This document shows, piece after piece, positions 50,980 through 59,990 of a stretch of 64,000 nucleotides of DNA; position 1 is the stretch's first letter; each line of letters opens with the position of its first letter. The notes beneath the pieces are model-generated. The model saw only the letters and a list, made by a program, of their open reading frames with translations. It was not told the origin of the DNA and made no database searches. The position numbers and the translations under genes are program-made. Source of the DNA: Fimenecus sp045613685 (lineage in GTDB: Bacteria > Bacillota > Clostridia > Oscillospirales > Acutalibacteraceae); the NCBI GenBank assembly GCA_045613685.1, contig JAZLBL010000048.1, positions 46,222 through 110,221 on the forward strand, given 5' to 3'.

Positions 50980-51957
50980 TACTAATTGAGTATTCGGATA
51001 ATAATGTGCAATGATTTCTTTATATGTTTTACCTTGTTGGGCCATATAATTCGCGCCATATTGGCTCATTCCTACGCCGTGGCCATAACCCTTTACTTTA
51101 AAAATAAAAGAGCCATCCTTATATTCGCATTCAAAGGTGCTACTTCTCAGTGAAAAGAATTTTCTTATATCAGTGCCTTTAAAAGTTTTATCGCCGATAG
51201 TTATTTCTTGAACCATTCCTGTATTTGTGCGAGTGATTTTGCCAATCCATTTTTCAGGTTTATCAGAGAGCGTTGCGCCTTGCCCTGTAATAATTTTTTT
51301 GAATTCGTCACTAGAAAAAGAAACTTCTGTCAAATATCCCGGTGAAAGCTTGTCACCTTCACTTGAAACTGAAACTAAATAAGGATAATTGCCACCCCAT
51401 ACATCAGTTGCATTTTCTGTTTGTCCGTTGCTGATGGCATAAAATACAGCTGTAATAGGCTTATCATTGTATTGAATTGTGTAATCTTTTACTTCTTCAA
51501 TACATTTTTTTATTTTGCCAACATATTCGTCATATTTTTCACCCCATTTTACCTTTTGCTCGTCCACAGTAAAAAAACCTTGATGAGTAGCAGGACTATC
51601 TGTTATATCTGCTTCACCCAAAGTTTCGTTTTTGGTGAGTTTTGAGTGCTCTAAAAGGGTGTGGGCTGCAATAATTTGTGCTTTTATTGCTTCTTCGTGA
51701 TATGATGCACTCATTTCTTCGGCGACTACGCCTAAAAGATAGTCTTCAAGTGATAATTCAGTAATATTTTTGCTGTTTGCATTCATAACTTTAACGGTAG
51801 AATTTGTTTGAATTGATGCAGATTCTTCCGCTTGCAATTCTTCCGATTCAACCCATGTTTCGCCTAAAAAAACTTGTTTTGCTTTCGGGACTGATGCCAA
51901 CGGGCAAACAATCATAGCAAGCAACAGAAAAAAGCAGATTACAGAATAACTTTTCAT
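50977..51957 (-). CDS. spoIID: Stage II sporulation protein D (peptidoglycan lytic transglycosylase)
   Basis: 326 residues with an N-terminal signal anchor (VICFFLLLAMIVCPLASV). The SpoIID/LytB domain has the catalytic glutamate region LEDYLLGVVAEEMSASYHEEAIKAQIIAAHT and the C-terminal GYGHGVGMSQYGANYMAQQG. It cleaves septal peptidoglycan during engulfment with SpoIIP and SpoIIM. No SpoIIQ-type or SpoIIID gene is adjacent. Confidence 0.93.
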   Translation of the reverse strand: MKSYSVICFFLLLAMIVCPLASVPKAKQVFLGETWVESEELQAEESASIQTNSTVKVMNANSKNITELSLEDYLLGVVAEEMSASYHEEAIKAQIIAAHTLLEHSKLTKNETLGEADITDSPATHQGFFTVDEQKVKWGEKYDEYVGKIKKCIEEVKDYTIQYNDKPITAVFYAISNGQTENATDVWGGNYPYLVSVSSEGDKLSPGYLTEVSFSSDEFKKIITGQGATLSDKPEKWIGKITRTNTGMVQEITIGDKTFKGTDIRKFFSLRSSTFECEYKDGSFIFKVKGYGHGVGMSQYGANYMAQQGKTYKEIIAHYYPNTQLV

Positions 51958-51978
51958 TGTTTTATCGCTCCCTTTTTG

Positions 51979-52007
51979 TTGACTTTATTCCTTATTTGTT
52001 ATAAAAT
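51979..52007 (+). promoter_or_regulatory. Promoter for the citrate synthase operon
   Basis: TTGACT (51979-51984), 17-base spacer, TAAAAT (52002-52007). Confidence 0.7.
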
Positions 52008-52071
52008 ATATACTGTATAATTATATTACTATGGATACATATCGAAATTTTCTACAAGGAGGTAAAATTTA

Positions 52072-53484
52072 ATGTCAGAATATATTTCAAGTATCTCCAA
52101 AGATGCTCTTTCAACATTATGCGAAGAGCTTCGTAAAAATAACCAAATTAACCCAGACTATTATAATCGTTTCGAAGTTAAAAGAGGACTTCGTAACTAT
52201 GACGGCACAGGTGTGCTCGCAGGTCTTACAAGAGTTTGTGCCGTTGAAGGCTATTACATAGATGATGGTGAAAAAGTTCCAAAGAATGGTAAGCTTATTT
52301 ATCGTGGAATCAATATGACAGACATTGTTGAAAACTGCGAGAAAGAAAATCGTTTCGGTTATGAAGAAGTGGTTTGGCTTCTTCTTTTCGGTGCGCTTCC
52401 AACAAAAGAACAACTTTCTTGGTTCAGAGATTTGTTAGCAGAGTGTCGCGAGCTTCCAGAAGACTTCATCGAAGATATGATTATGAAAGCTCCGTCACCT
52501 GATGTTATGAATAAGGCAGCACGAAGTGTGTTAGCTCTTTATTCTTATGACCCAAATCCTGATGATACATCACCTGAAAACGTGCTTCGTCAGTGCATTC
52601 AGTTAATTGCGCAGATGCCTGTTATTATGACTGCGGCATATCAGGTTAAGCGTCGTGTATATGACAAAAAAAGTATGTATTTCCACCAGAACAAGAGAGA
52701 ATTGTGTACTGCTGAAAGCATTCTTCGCTCAATTCGTACAAATAAACAATTTACAGACGAAGAAGCAAAACTCCTTGATATCTGTATGATTCTTCATGCA
52801 GAACATGGTGGCGGTAATAACTCTACATTCTCAACTCGTTGTGTTACATCAAGTGGCACAGATACTTATGCGGCAATCGCAGCAGGTATCGGTTCACTTA
52901 AAGGACCACGTCACGGTGGTGCAAATATTGCTGTGCATAGAATGATTGAGAATATGAAAGAAAATATTTCAGATATTACAAATGAAGGTCAGGTTGCTGA
53001 TTATCTTGCAAAGATTATGAGCAAAGAGGCAAATGACCATTCAGGTCTTGTTTATGGTATGGGTCACGCCGTTTATACACTTTCTGACCCAAGAGCAGAG
53101 ATTCTTCGTCGCTATGCTGAAAAATTCTCAAAAATTCACGGCAGAGAAGACGAGTTTAAACTCTTAAATCTTGTTGAAACACTTACACCTGAACTTTTTG
53201 CAGGTCGTGGCAATAAAAAGAAAATCTGTGCTAATGTGGACCTTTATTCAGGACTTGTTTATGACATGCTCGGTATTCCACAAGAACTTTTCACACCACT
53301 CTTTATGACAGCGAGAATGGCTGGTTGGTCAGCTCACAGAATTGAAGAGCTTACAACAGGTGGAAGAATTGTCCGTCCTGCTTATAAGAATGTTACAATT
53401 CCACGTGCTTATGTGCCAATGAATGAGAGAATTCATAGAACAGATAGTATCCAGAAAGAATACATTCCAATCGAGGAAAGGTAA
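52072..53484 (+). CDS. gltA: Citrate synthase
   Basis: 470 residues. Catalytic histidines lie in LHAEHGGGNNSTF and GMGHAVYTLSDPRAE, and the CoA/citrate site in GPRHGGANIAVHRM. It condenses oxaloacetate and acetyl-CoA; with pckA at 11.5 kb it probably feeds a partial, biosynthetic TCA branch toward glutamate. An N-terminal extension of about 40 residues is longer than in E. coli GltA. AAGGAGG lies before the start. Two membrane protein genes follow within 8 bases each. Confidence 0.95.
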   Translation: MSEYISSISKDALSTLCEELRKNNQINPDYYNRFEVKRGLRNYDGTGVLAGLTRVCAVEGYYIDDGEKVPKNGKLIYRGINMTDIVENCEKENRFGYEEVVWLLLFGALPTKEQLSWFRDLLAECRELPEDFIEDMIMKAPSPDVMNKAARSVLALYSYDPNPDDTSPENVLRQCIQLIAQMPVIMTAAYQVKRRVYDKKSMYFHQNKRELCTAESILRSIRTNKQFTDEEAKLLDICMILHAEHGGGNNSTFSTRCVTSSGTDTYAAIAAGIGSLKGPRHGGANIAVHRMIENMKENISDITNEGQVADYLAKIMSKEANDHSGLVYGMGHAVYTLSDPRAEILRRYAEKFSKIHGREDEFKLLNLVETLTPELFAGRGNKKKICANVDLYSGLVYDMLGIPQELFTPLFMTARMAGWSAHRIEELTTGGRIVRPAYKNVTIPRAYVPMNERIHRTDSIQKEYIPIEER

Positions 53485-53492
53485 GAAATATA

Positions 53493-54449
53493 ATGAAAAT
53501 TACAGGAAAATTTGAAAAAATAAATCCACTGATTTCACTCTATGTTGTTTTCGGACTTATGGCAGTTGGCATGGTTTTCAGAATGTACCAACTTCTCAAT
53601 ATTATTGAGAGTGATACAGGATTTTACAGAGTTCAGGACTGGTCAATATATGTGATGTATGCACTTTGTGGTCTTGCAGTTGTTGTGCCATATATTCTTA
53701 CAACACTTGCAAAGAATGTTCCTGCATCAAAATCACCATTCAGAAAAAATATGCTTATGGCAGTTGGCTCAGTTGTTTTTGCAGTTGGTATTGTATTGGA
53801 TGTTGTTTCATCACTTTCGACATTTCTTCTCAATGCAAAAGGTTTCGCAGCGGCAGGGCTTTCATTTATGGGCACAATAGACCAAGGTCAGGCACCATTG
53901 TTAATTGGAACAGTATTTGGTGTTTTTGCAGCAATCTATATGCTTATTTTCGGTATTTCATATATCGACGGAAGAACAACTTATTCACAATATAAATTTA
54001 TGGCAATCACACCACTTTTCTGGGCAATGAGCAGAATAGTAGTGCGATTTGTGAGAAAAATAGCTTATGTGAATGTTTCTGATTTAATGCTCGAACTCTT
54101 TATGCTTGCATTTATGATGATTTTCCTTCTCAATTTCGCAAGAATTTCATCAGGTCTTGCTAACAACAAAGCAATGAGAACAGTTTTTGCATCAGGGTTT
54201 GTAAGCATTTTCTTCTGCACAGTTACAAACTTGCCAAGACTTTTAATGGTGCTCACTGCAAATGGCAAAGCACTTCCAGACGAATATCCATTCAGTCTTT
54301 GTGATTTAGGTTTTGCGATTTTCGTATTTGCTTATATTATCAATGCAATGAAATACGCAAAAGAAAATGATGCGTTAGAACTTCTCGGTGAAGAAGCAAA
54401 GAGTGAACCAGACATTATGGAAACTGACGACAATTTCCTTTCGGAGTAA
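53493..54449 (+). CDS. Polytopic membrane protein of unknown function
   Basis: 318 residues with about eight hydrophobic segments (for example LYVVFGLMAVGMVFRM, VYALCGLAVVVPYILTTLA, LMLELFMLAFMMIFLLNFA) and an acidic C-terminal tail. Family not recognised. It starts 8 bases after citrate synthase and ends 6 bases before a carboxylate-type permease gene, so all three are probably one operon. Confidence 0.75.
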   Translation: MKITGKFEKINPLISLYVVFGLMAVGMVFRMYQLLNIIESDTGFYRVQDWSIYVMYALCGLAVVVPYILTTLAKNVPASKSPFRKNMLMAVGSVVFAVGIVLDVVSSLSTFLLNAKGFAAAGLSFMGTIDQGQAPLLIGTVFGVFAAIYMLIFGISYIDGRTTYSQYKFMAITPLFWAMSRIVVRFVRKIAYVNVSDLMLELFMLAFMMIFLLNFARISSGLANNKAMRTVFASGFVSIFFCTVTNLPRLLMVLTANGKALPDEYPFSLCDLGFAIFVFAYIINAMKYAKENDALELLGEEAKSEPDIMETDDNFLSE

Positions 54450-54455
54450 TGTTTT

Positions 54456-55400
54456 ATGCAGTTGTTTTTTAATAATGTTCTGACATCTTTTACACAGGTT
54501 GTCATACTCTTTTTAATTGCAATGGTGGGCTTTGTGTGCCACAAAATCGGTGTTTACACAGAAAAGGCATCACGAATGACAACTGATTTGTTATTCTATA
54601 TTGTAGCCCCTGCAATTATCATTCGTTCCTTTGTTGGAATGGAATATAATAAAGATGCTTTAAAAGGCTTGCTTTTTGCACTTTTAGGTGGAATTTTCTT
54701 TCACGTTTTAGGAATGGTCTTTGCAAAGATATTCTTTAATAAAGGTGAAAAAGACACGGCTTGTATCTTTAAATATGCTTCTTGTTATGGCAATGTGGGA
54801 TATATGGCTTTGCCTTTGGCACAAGCGGTTTTAGGTGACGAAGGTGTTTTCTATTGCTCAGTAATTCTCGTGCCATTCAATATTCTTTCATTCACTCACG
54901 GTGTGAGCGTAATGCAGAAGAAAGAAGAAAAGGGTGGATTCAACCTTAAAAAGCTCATAATTAACCCTGGTGTTATCGGTGTTTGTTTAGGACTTCCACT
55001 TTTCCTTTTGCAAATCAAATTACCCGATGTTATTTATCAACCTGTTTCATACCTTGCAGACCTTAACACACCACTTGCAATGGTTATGTTCGGAACATAT
55101 TTAGCATCAGCAGATTGGAAAACTCTGTTTTCTGATAAAAGAATTTTCGGCTCAGCTGCATTGAAAATTATTTTAATGCCACTTATTACAATCGGCGCAT
55201 TAAAACTTTTTGGTTTTGGTGGCACATTGTTGGTTGCTTGTGTGCTCAGTGCATCTGCACCAACTGCAAGCAATACAGTTATGTTTGCAGCAAAGTTTGA
55301 CAGAGATACAGCACTTGCATCAAAAGTTACATCTTTTGTCAGCGTGCTTTCAATTTTAACAATGCCTGTAATGATTGCAATCGCGCAATTATTACAGTGA
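54456..55400 (+). CDS. AEC family transporter (auxin efflux carrier/malonate-type permease)
   Basis: 314 residues and about ten membrane segments in two inverted halves; VTSFTQVVILFLIAMVGFVCHKIG at the N-terminus and ASAPTASNTVMFAAKFDRD in the second half are typical. Relatives carry malate, malonate or other anions. In the citrate synthase operon, export or uptake of a di- or tricarboxylate is a reasonable inference. Confidence 0.88.
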   Translation: MQLFFNNVLTSFTQVVILFLIAMVGFVCHKIGVYTEKASRMTTDLLFYIVAPAIIIRSFVGMEYNKDALKGLLFALLGGIFFHVLGMVFAKIFFNKGEKDTACIFKYASCYGNVGYMALPLAQAVLGDEGVFYCSVILVPFNILSFTHGVSVMQKKEEKGGFNLKKLIINPGVIGVCLGLPLFLLQIKLPDVIYQPVSYLADLNTPLAMVMFGTYLASADWKTLFSDKRIFGSAALKIILMPLITIGALKLFGFGGTLLVACVLSASAPTASNTVMFAAKFDRDTALASKVTSFVSVLSILTMPVMIAIAQLLQ

Positions 55401-55409
55401 AAATACAAA

Positions 55410-55601
55410 ATGAAGTATTGCGATGCAATATGAAGTAATTTTCAATTATGAGGTATTTGCTTTTGCAAATATGAAGTAAAGTAAATCAAACTTATACGCC
55501 GTTAGGCGTACTTCATAGCGAAAGCTACTTCATATCAATAAGATACTTCATAAATCTGTAAAGATTTACTTCATTATTATGCAAAGCTTTGCTTTGCAAA
55601 A
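55410..55601. repeat. Array of eight 8-bp repeats (ATGAAGTA/TACTTCAT) with mini-hairpin spacers
   Basis: Forward ATGAAGTA at 55410, 55430, 55448 (ATGAGGTA) and 55471; inverted TACTTCAT at 55509, 55526, 55544 and 55567. Spacers of 9-15 bases are self-complementary (ATTTGCTTTTGCAAAT, TAGCGAAAGCTA, AAATCTGTAAAGATTT with flanks); the 30-base centre contains ACGCC-GTTA-GGCGT. The array fills the space between the AEC transporter and darA, and its last hairpin GCAAAGCTTTGC abuts the darA ribosome site. No gene is in it. Confidence 0.85.
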
Positions 55602-55612
55602 GGTGTGATTTT

Positions 55613-55939
55613 ATGAAACTTATCGTTGCTATTATCAATAATGATGATGCTAATGCCGTAATGAATGGTGTTACAAAAGCGGGTTATTCAGCAACACGAC
55701 TTTCCACAACAGGTGGATTTTTAAGAGCAGGGAATGTGACTCTTCTCTTAGGTGTTGAAAATAACAAGGTTGACGAAGTGATTAACATTATTGGTGAATA
55801 TAGTAAACAACGCAAACAAATCACCCCAGTTAACACTACATATATAGGTGAATCAATGCTTTCTTCAATGCCCGTTGAAGTGACCATTGGTGGAGCAACA
55901 ATTTTCGTTCTTGATGTGGAGCAGTTTTATAAGATATGA
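55613..55939 (+). CDS. darA: Cyclic di-AMP receptor, DarA/PstA PII-like family
   Basis: 108 residues matching the DUF970 PII-like fold: MKLIVAIINNDDANAVMNGVTKAGYSATRLSTTGGFLRAGN and the C-terminal VGGATIFVLDVEQF-type strand. Members bind c-di-AMP as a trimer. It precedes holB and ricT, as in Bacillus (tmk and yaaR are missing here). ATG 55613 after AGGTG. Confidence 0.92.
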   Translation: MKLIVAIINNDDANAVMNGVTKAGYSATRLSTTGGFLRAGNVTLLLGVENNKVDEVINIIGEYSKQRKQITPVNTTYIGESMLSSMPVEVTIGGATIFVLDVEQFYKI

Positions 55940-56805
55940 CAGATTCAAAATTAGAAAAAATGAATATGCTTTATGAAACAGTTGCGCAGTCTGTGAGTCA
56001 GGGTAACTTTCCACATGGAGTTTTAGTGGAATGTGAAAACGAGCAAGACGGTGTCGACTTTGCTCACTATATTGCAAATTGCCTTGTATGTCGAGGAGAA
56101 ACAAAGCCTTGCCTAAAATGTGCAGACTGTTTGAAAGCAGAAAAAGATGGTCACCCAGACATTTTTGAAACTGATGGTGTTAAAGGTAAAAGCAAGAATT
56201 TTACTGTTGATGCCGTCCGTGAAATCCGTAGCAATGCTTTTATTGTTCCAAATGAGAGCGATAAAAAGATATATATTCTTAAAAACGGACAAAATATGAA
56301 TGAGCAAGCACAGAATGCTCTCTTGAAAATCCTTGAAGAACCACCAACTTATGTGTTCTTTATAATTGTAACAACATCACGAAGCACAATGCTTGAAACT
56401 GTTTTGTCACGTGTTCAGACTTATTCAATTTTAAGTGATGAAATTGAAATAAGTGAAAAAGAAGAAAATGCAGTTAAAAATTTTGTTGATGCACTACTCA
56501 GTGTTGACGAGTTAAAACTTATGGAAGCAACTGCAGTTTTTCAGAAGAATAATCAGTTCGCAAAATCGGTTATAATGCTTCTTTCAGAAGTGTTCCGCGA
56601 CGCTCTTGTTAAAAAGAGTGGTTATACAAGACAAATGCGTTTCCCTGAACAAGTGAATGCATTATGTATGGCTCTCACATCAAAAAGTTTATTGCAACTT
56701 GTGTCCGTGTGTGACAAGTTGATTGAAGCGGTTGATAGAAATTGCAATAACAATCTTTTGCTTGTGAGAATGTGTTATGAATTTAAAGAGGCTATCGGAA
56801 GATAG
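55936..56805 (+). CDS. holB: DNA polymerase III subunit delta'
   Basis: 289 residues. AAA+ clamp-loader subunit with the zinc cluster C-x8-C-x2-C-x2-C (CRGETKPCLKCADC), sensor 1 region NAQNALLKILEEPPTYVFFIIVT and a degenerate P-loop (HGVLVECENEQDG), as is usual for delta'. It overlaps darA by 4 bases. Confidence 0.92.
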   Translation: MTDSKLEKMNMLYETVAQSVSQGNFPHGVLVECENEQDGVDFAHYIANCLVCRGETKPCLKCADCLKAEKDGHPDIFETDGVKGKSKNFTVDAVREIRSNAFIVPNESDKKIYILKNGQNMNEQAQNALLKILEEPPTYVFFIIVTTSRSTMLETVLSRVQTYSILSDEIEISEKEENAVKNFVDALLSVDELKLMEATAVFQKNNQFAKSVIMLLSEVFRDALVKKSGYTRQMRFPEQVNALCMALTSKSLLQLVSVCDKLIEAVDRNCNNNLLLVRMCYEFKEAIGR

Positions 56806-56826
56806 ATTTAATATAGGAGAAAATTT

Positions 56827-57690
56827 ATGGTTGAAACTGTTGGAATCAGATTTAAAGACGGTGGCAAAATTTATGATTTTGATGCCGATGGTAAAAAGTT
56901 CGAAAAAGGTGATTATGCAATAGTTGAAACAGTTCGTGGTATGGAATGCGGACTTGTTGCAAAGGCAAATCACAAAACAAATGAAGACGATATTACCAAA
57001 CCACTTAAAAAGGTTATCCGTGCAGCAACAGAAGAAGATGTGAAAACTCTTGCAGAGAATAAAGAAAAAGAGAAAGAAGCATTTAAAATCTGTGAAGGCA
57101 AAATTGAAGCACACGGACTTGATATGAACTTGGTAGATGTTGAATATACTTTTGACAGAAGTAAATTACTTTTCTATTTTACAGCTGACGGCAGAGTGGA
57201 TTTTCGTGAACTTGTAAAGGATTTGGCGTCTGCATTCAGAACAAGAATTGAACTTCGCCAGATTGGTGTGCGTGATGAATCTCGAATGGTTGGTGGATTC
57301 GGTATCTGTGGCAGACCATTCTGTTGTAATACATTCTTAAACGACTTCCAACCTGTTTCAATTAAAATGGCAAAGGAACAAGGCTTGTCACTTAATCCAA
57401 CTAAAATCAGCGGTACTTGTGGTCGTCTTATGTGTTGTCTTAAATATGAGCAGGACACATATGAACACCTTTTAAGAGTAACACCAAAGGTTGGTGCTAT
57501 TGTTGATACACCTGACGGAAAAGGCAAGGTAATTGAAAACAACTTGATTACGGGAATGCTCAAAGTGACGTTAGACCGTCGTCCTGATGCGGCACCACTT
57601 GTTATTCACAGACATCAGGTAAAAATCCTTAAAGATGCAAGAATAAATGTTTCAAAAGAAGAATTAGAAGCACTTAAAGGAATTGAATAA
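56827..57690 (+). CDS. ricT: RicT/YaaT, PSP1 domain protein
   Basis: 287 residues. PSP1 C-terminal fold with GGFGICGRPFCCNTFL and GRLMCCLKYEQDTY (cysteines of the two clusters). In B. subtilis YaaT/RicT works with RicA and RicF in mRNA processing by RNase Y and in phosphorelay to Spo0A. It lies in the conserved darA-holB-ricT order. Confidence 0.93.
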   Translation: MVETVGIRFKDGGKIYDFDADGKKFEKGDYAIVETVRGMECGLVAKANHKTNEDDITKPLKKVIRAATEEDVKTLAENKEKEKEAFKICEGKIEAHGLDMNLVDVEYTFDRSKLLFYFTADGRVDFRELVKDLASAFRTRIELRQIGVRDESRMVGGFGICGRPFCCNTFLNDFQPVSIKMAKEQGLSLNPTKISGTCGRLMCCLKYEQDTYEHLLRVTPKVGAIVDTPDGKGKVIENNLITGMLKVTLDRRPDAAPLVIHRHQVKILKDARINVSKEELEALKGIE

Positions 57691-57698
57691 TTTAGTAC

Positions 57699-57726
57699 TT
57701 GATTTTTGAAAATTATATGTTACAAT
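57699..57726 (+). promoter_or_regulatory. Promoter for ferredoxin
   Basis: TTGATT (57699-57704), 16-base spacer, TACAAT (57721-57726). Confidence 0.6.
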
Positions 57727-57759
57727 GTAAACATAAACAATAAAGGGAGGTACATACAC

Positions 57760-57930
57760 ATGGCATACAAAATTACTGATGATTGCATTTCATGCGGCGC
57801 TTGCGCAGCTGATTGCCCAGTTGAAGCTATTTCTGAAGGAGACGGCATCTATGTAATCGACGCTGATACATGCATCGATTGTGGCGCTTGCGCAGATAGC
57901 TGTCCAGTTGCAGCTCCTATTGCTGACTAA
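57760..57930 (+). CDS. 2[4Fe-4S] ferredoxin
   Basis: 56 residues with two CxxCxxCxxxCP motifs (C9, C12, C15, C19 and C38, C41, C44, C48), the compact clostridial type. Electron carrier for pyruvate:ferredoxin oxidoreductase, hydrogenase and others. GGGAGG precedes ATG 57760. Confidence 0.97.
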   Translation: MAYKITDDCISCGACAADCPVEAISEGDGIYVIDADTCIDCGACADSCPVAAPIAD

Positions 57931-57947
57931 TTTAAATTATAAAAAAA

Positions 57948-57979
57948 TGAACCATCGATTTTTCGATGGTTCTTTTTTT
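57948..57979. terminator. Bidirectional terminator
   Basis: Hairpin GAACCATCGA-TTTT-TCGATGGTTC with A run on the left and TTTTTTT on the right, between ferredoxin and hslO. Confidence 0.88.
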
Positions 57980-57984
57980 GTGCT

Positions 57985-58866
57985 TTATTCTGTTGCTTCA
58001 TCTAAAAGACTTAAAATCTTTTCTCTTGAAAAATTATATTTTGTATTACAGAAATGGCAAACAACTTCTGTGTTTTCATCTTCTGCCATTTCTCGAAGTC
58101 CTTCTTCACCGGCACCGATGAGAGCCTTTGTGACTCTTTCAACACTACAATCACATTTGTATTCAATTTCTTGCGTATCAAGATATTGCATTTTAAATTC
58201 AGGCAAAACCTTTTCACAAATCTGTTCAGGTGTAAGACCTTCGGCAAGCATTGTTGTAACAGGTTTGATATTTTGTAATCCTTTTTCAACAAGTGAAATT
58301 GTATTTTCATCCGCTGTTGGAAGAAGTTGAATTAAAAATCCACCTGCTAAAAGTACATTTTCAGTTTCAGGGTCAACCAATACACCAAGAGCACAAACTG
58401 TTGGTGTCTGTTCACTTGTGAAATAATAAGCGGTAATATCTTCTGCAACTTCACCAGAAACTACCGGAATTTGTGCACAATATGGTTCTTTAAGTCCTAA
58501 ATCTTTAATAACAGTCAAGAAACCATCTTTACCAATAGCGCCTGAAACATCAAGTTTCCCTTTTGCGTTTAATGGTAACTGAACATTTCTGTCACCGATA
58601 TATCCCTTAACTTGACCCTTTGAGTTTGCAACCGCAACAACAGGGGATGCAGGACCACTACCATTCATTTTAACGGTGAGAGTATCTTTGTCACCTTTTA
58701 AAAGCACACCCATCATACCAGCTACTGTTATAAGTCTGCCAAGAGCCGCAGAACACACTTTTGATGTATTGTGAATATTTTGCATTTCTTGAACCATTTC
58801 AGTTGAGTCAACAGCTAAAATATAGAGAGTGCCGTCTTCTGAAATCATTCTAACAAGTTTGTTCAT
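57985..58866 (-). CDS. hslO: Redox-regulated chaperone Hsp33
   Basis: 293 residues. Holdase activated by oxidation. The C-terminal zinc centre uses CDC (near residue 238) and CHFC (near residue 270); the N-terminal chaperone domain is typical. Third gene of a coupled YerC-methyltransferase-hslO set; overlaps the methyltransferase by 4 bases. Confidence 0.95.
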   Translation of the reverse strand: MNKLVRMISEDGTLYILAVDSTEMVQEMQNIHNTSKVCSAALGRLITVAGMMGVLLKGDKDTLTVKMNGSGPASPVVAVANSKGQVKGYIGDRNVQLPLNAKGKLDVSGAIGKDGFLTVIKDLGLKEPYCAQIPVVSGEVAEDITAYYFTSEQTPTVCALGVLVDPETENVLLAGGFLIQLLPTADENTISLVEKGLQNIKPVTTMLAEGLTPEQICEKVLPEFKMQYLDTQEIEYKCDCSVERVTKALIGAGEEGLREMAEDENTEVVCHFCNTKYNFSREKILSLLDEATE

Positions 58867-59636
58867 TTTAATTCATCCTTAAAAATTGTTTTAGTCTTTT
58901 TTGCGACAAAAGTAACTCTTTGTGAGTTATAAGTCACTTCATCATCTGTATATTCGTCATAGCATCCCAAAAGCTCAAATCCGCAGTCGTTGAGCATTTC
59001 AATAATTGTGAAAATGTCATAAGAATATTCTGAAAATGCTTCATGGTATCTTTGATAATTATCATCATCTTCATTTTTGATGAAGAAATCAAGCTCAATA
59101 TCGGTCTTAAAGTTTTTGTCGTCATAGCTATTGTGCCATATGCAATAAACTTCATCCATATCATAGAAGAAAACATTGTCACCAAGAATTTTTTTGTGTT
59201 TATATGGGGTGTTCATATCAAAAATAAAAACACCACCCATATTCATAAAAAGAGAAATTCTTTTGAATGTTTCTTTAACCTTATCAAGACTATCAATGTG
59301 GTTTATTGTGTCAAGGCTTGAAACAGCACAGTCGATTGTGCCATATAAATCAAGGTTTTCACCACTCTGACAAAGGAAGATAGCGGGGGAGCCGAGCTCA
59401 TATTTTTTCTCATTTGCAATGCTAAGCATATCTTCACTTGGGTCAACACCAATAATCTCATATCCTCTTTCTTCAAGCATAAAAGAGAGGGTACCTGTGC
59501 CACAACCCAAATCAAGCAAAAGCCCCCCGTTTATCCCGTTCTGAGATAACAGAGAGCATATTCTGTCTGTGATTTGTTGATAATCTACATTGTCAGTCAA
59601 AATATCATAGACCGACGAAAAAATATCATAACTCAT
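58863..59636 (-). CDS. Class I SAM-dependent methyltransferase
   Basis: 257 residues. Motif I LLDLGCGTGTLSFML and the acidic loop GVDPSEDML are clear; the C-terminal part (LDFFIKNEDDDNYQRYHEAFSEYSYD) resembles small-molecule methyltransferases. Substrate unknown. 4-base overlaps on both sides couple it to YerC and Hsp33. Confidence 0.88.
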   Translation of the reverse strand: MSYDIFSSVYDILTDNVDYQQITDRICSLLSQNGINGGLLLDLGCGTGTLSFMLEERGYEIIGVDPSEDMLSIANEKKYELGSPAIFLCQSGENLDLYGTIDCAVSSLDTINHIDSLDKVKETFKRISLFMNMGGVFIFDMNTPYKHKKILGDNVFFYDMDEVYCIWHNSYDDKNFKTDIELDFFIKNEDDDNYQRYHEAFSEYSYDIFTIIEMLNDCGFELLGCYDEYTDDEVTYNSQRVTFVAKKTKTIFKDELK

Positions 59637-59920
59637 TTCTCAAGTCTTCCAAAAACTATATCATAGCCATCAGTACCATATTGAAGACTACGGTTTACAC
59701 GGCTGATTGTTGCAGTTGATGCACCTGTTTCAGCAACAATATCATTATAAACTTTCTTTTCTGTAAGCATTTTTGCAACAACACAACGCTGAGCCATTGA
59801 ATGAAATTCTGTTAATGTGCAAAGGTCTTCAAAGAAATTATAACATTCTTCTTCGCTTTTAAGTTGCATAATACACTTTACAAGGAAATCTGTATTTTCA
59901 TTTTTAAATGTCTTTTTCAT
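59633..59920 (-). CDS. YerC/YecD family TrpR-like DNA-binding protein
   Basis: 95 residues with a TrpR-type fold: LTEFHSMAQRCVVAKMLTEKKVYNDIVAETGASTATISRVNRSLQYG is the reading-head HTH. In Bacillus YerC is a small regulator of uncertain target. GGAGG lies 11 bases before ATG 59920. Confidence 0.9.
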   Translation of the reverse strand: MKKTFKNENTDFLVKCIMQLKSEEECYNFFEDLCTLTEFHSMAQRCVVAKMLTEKKVYNDIVAETGASTATISRVNRSLQYGTDGYDIVFGRLEK

Positions 59921-59955
59921 AACGTATAAAACCTCCGTGGATTTCTTACATTAAC

Positions 59956-59984
59956 ATTTTAGCACATTAAAACTCGAAAGTAAA
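59956..59984 (-). promoter_or_regulatory. Promoter for the YerC operon
   Basis: TTTACT (59979-59984), 17-base spacer, TAAAAT (59956-59961). Confidence 0.6.
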
Positions 59985-59990
59985 CCTTTT

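Noticed and set aside
55410..55601. CRISPR array
   Set aside because: Repeats are only 8 bases, reverse orientation halfway, spacers are 9-15 bases and self-complementary, and there are no cas genes.
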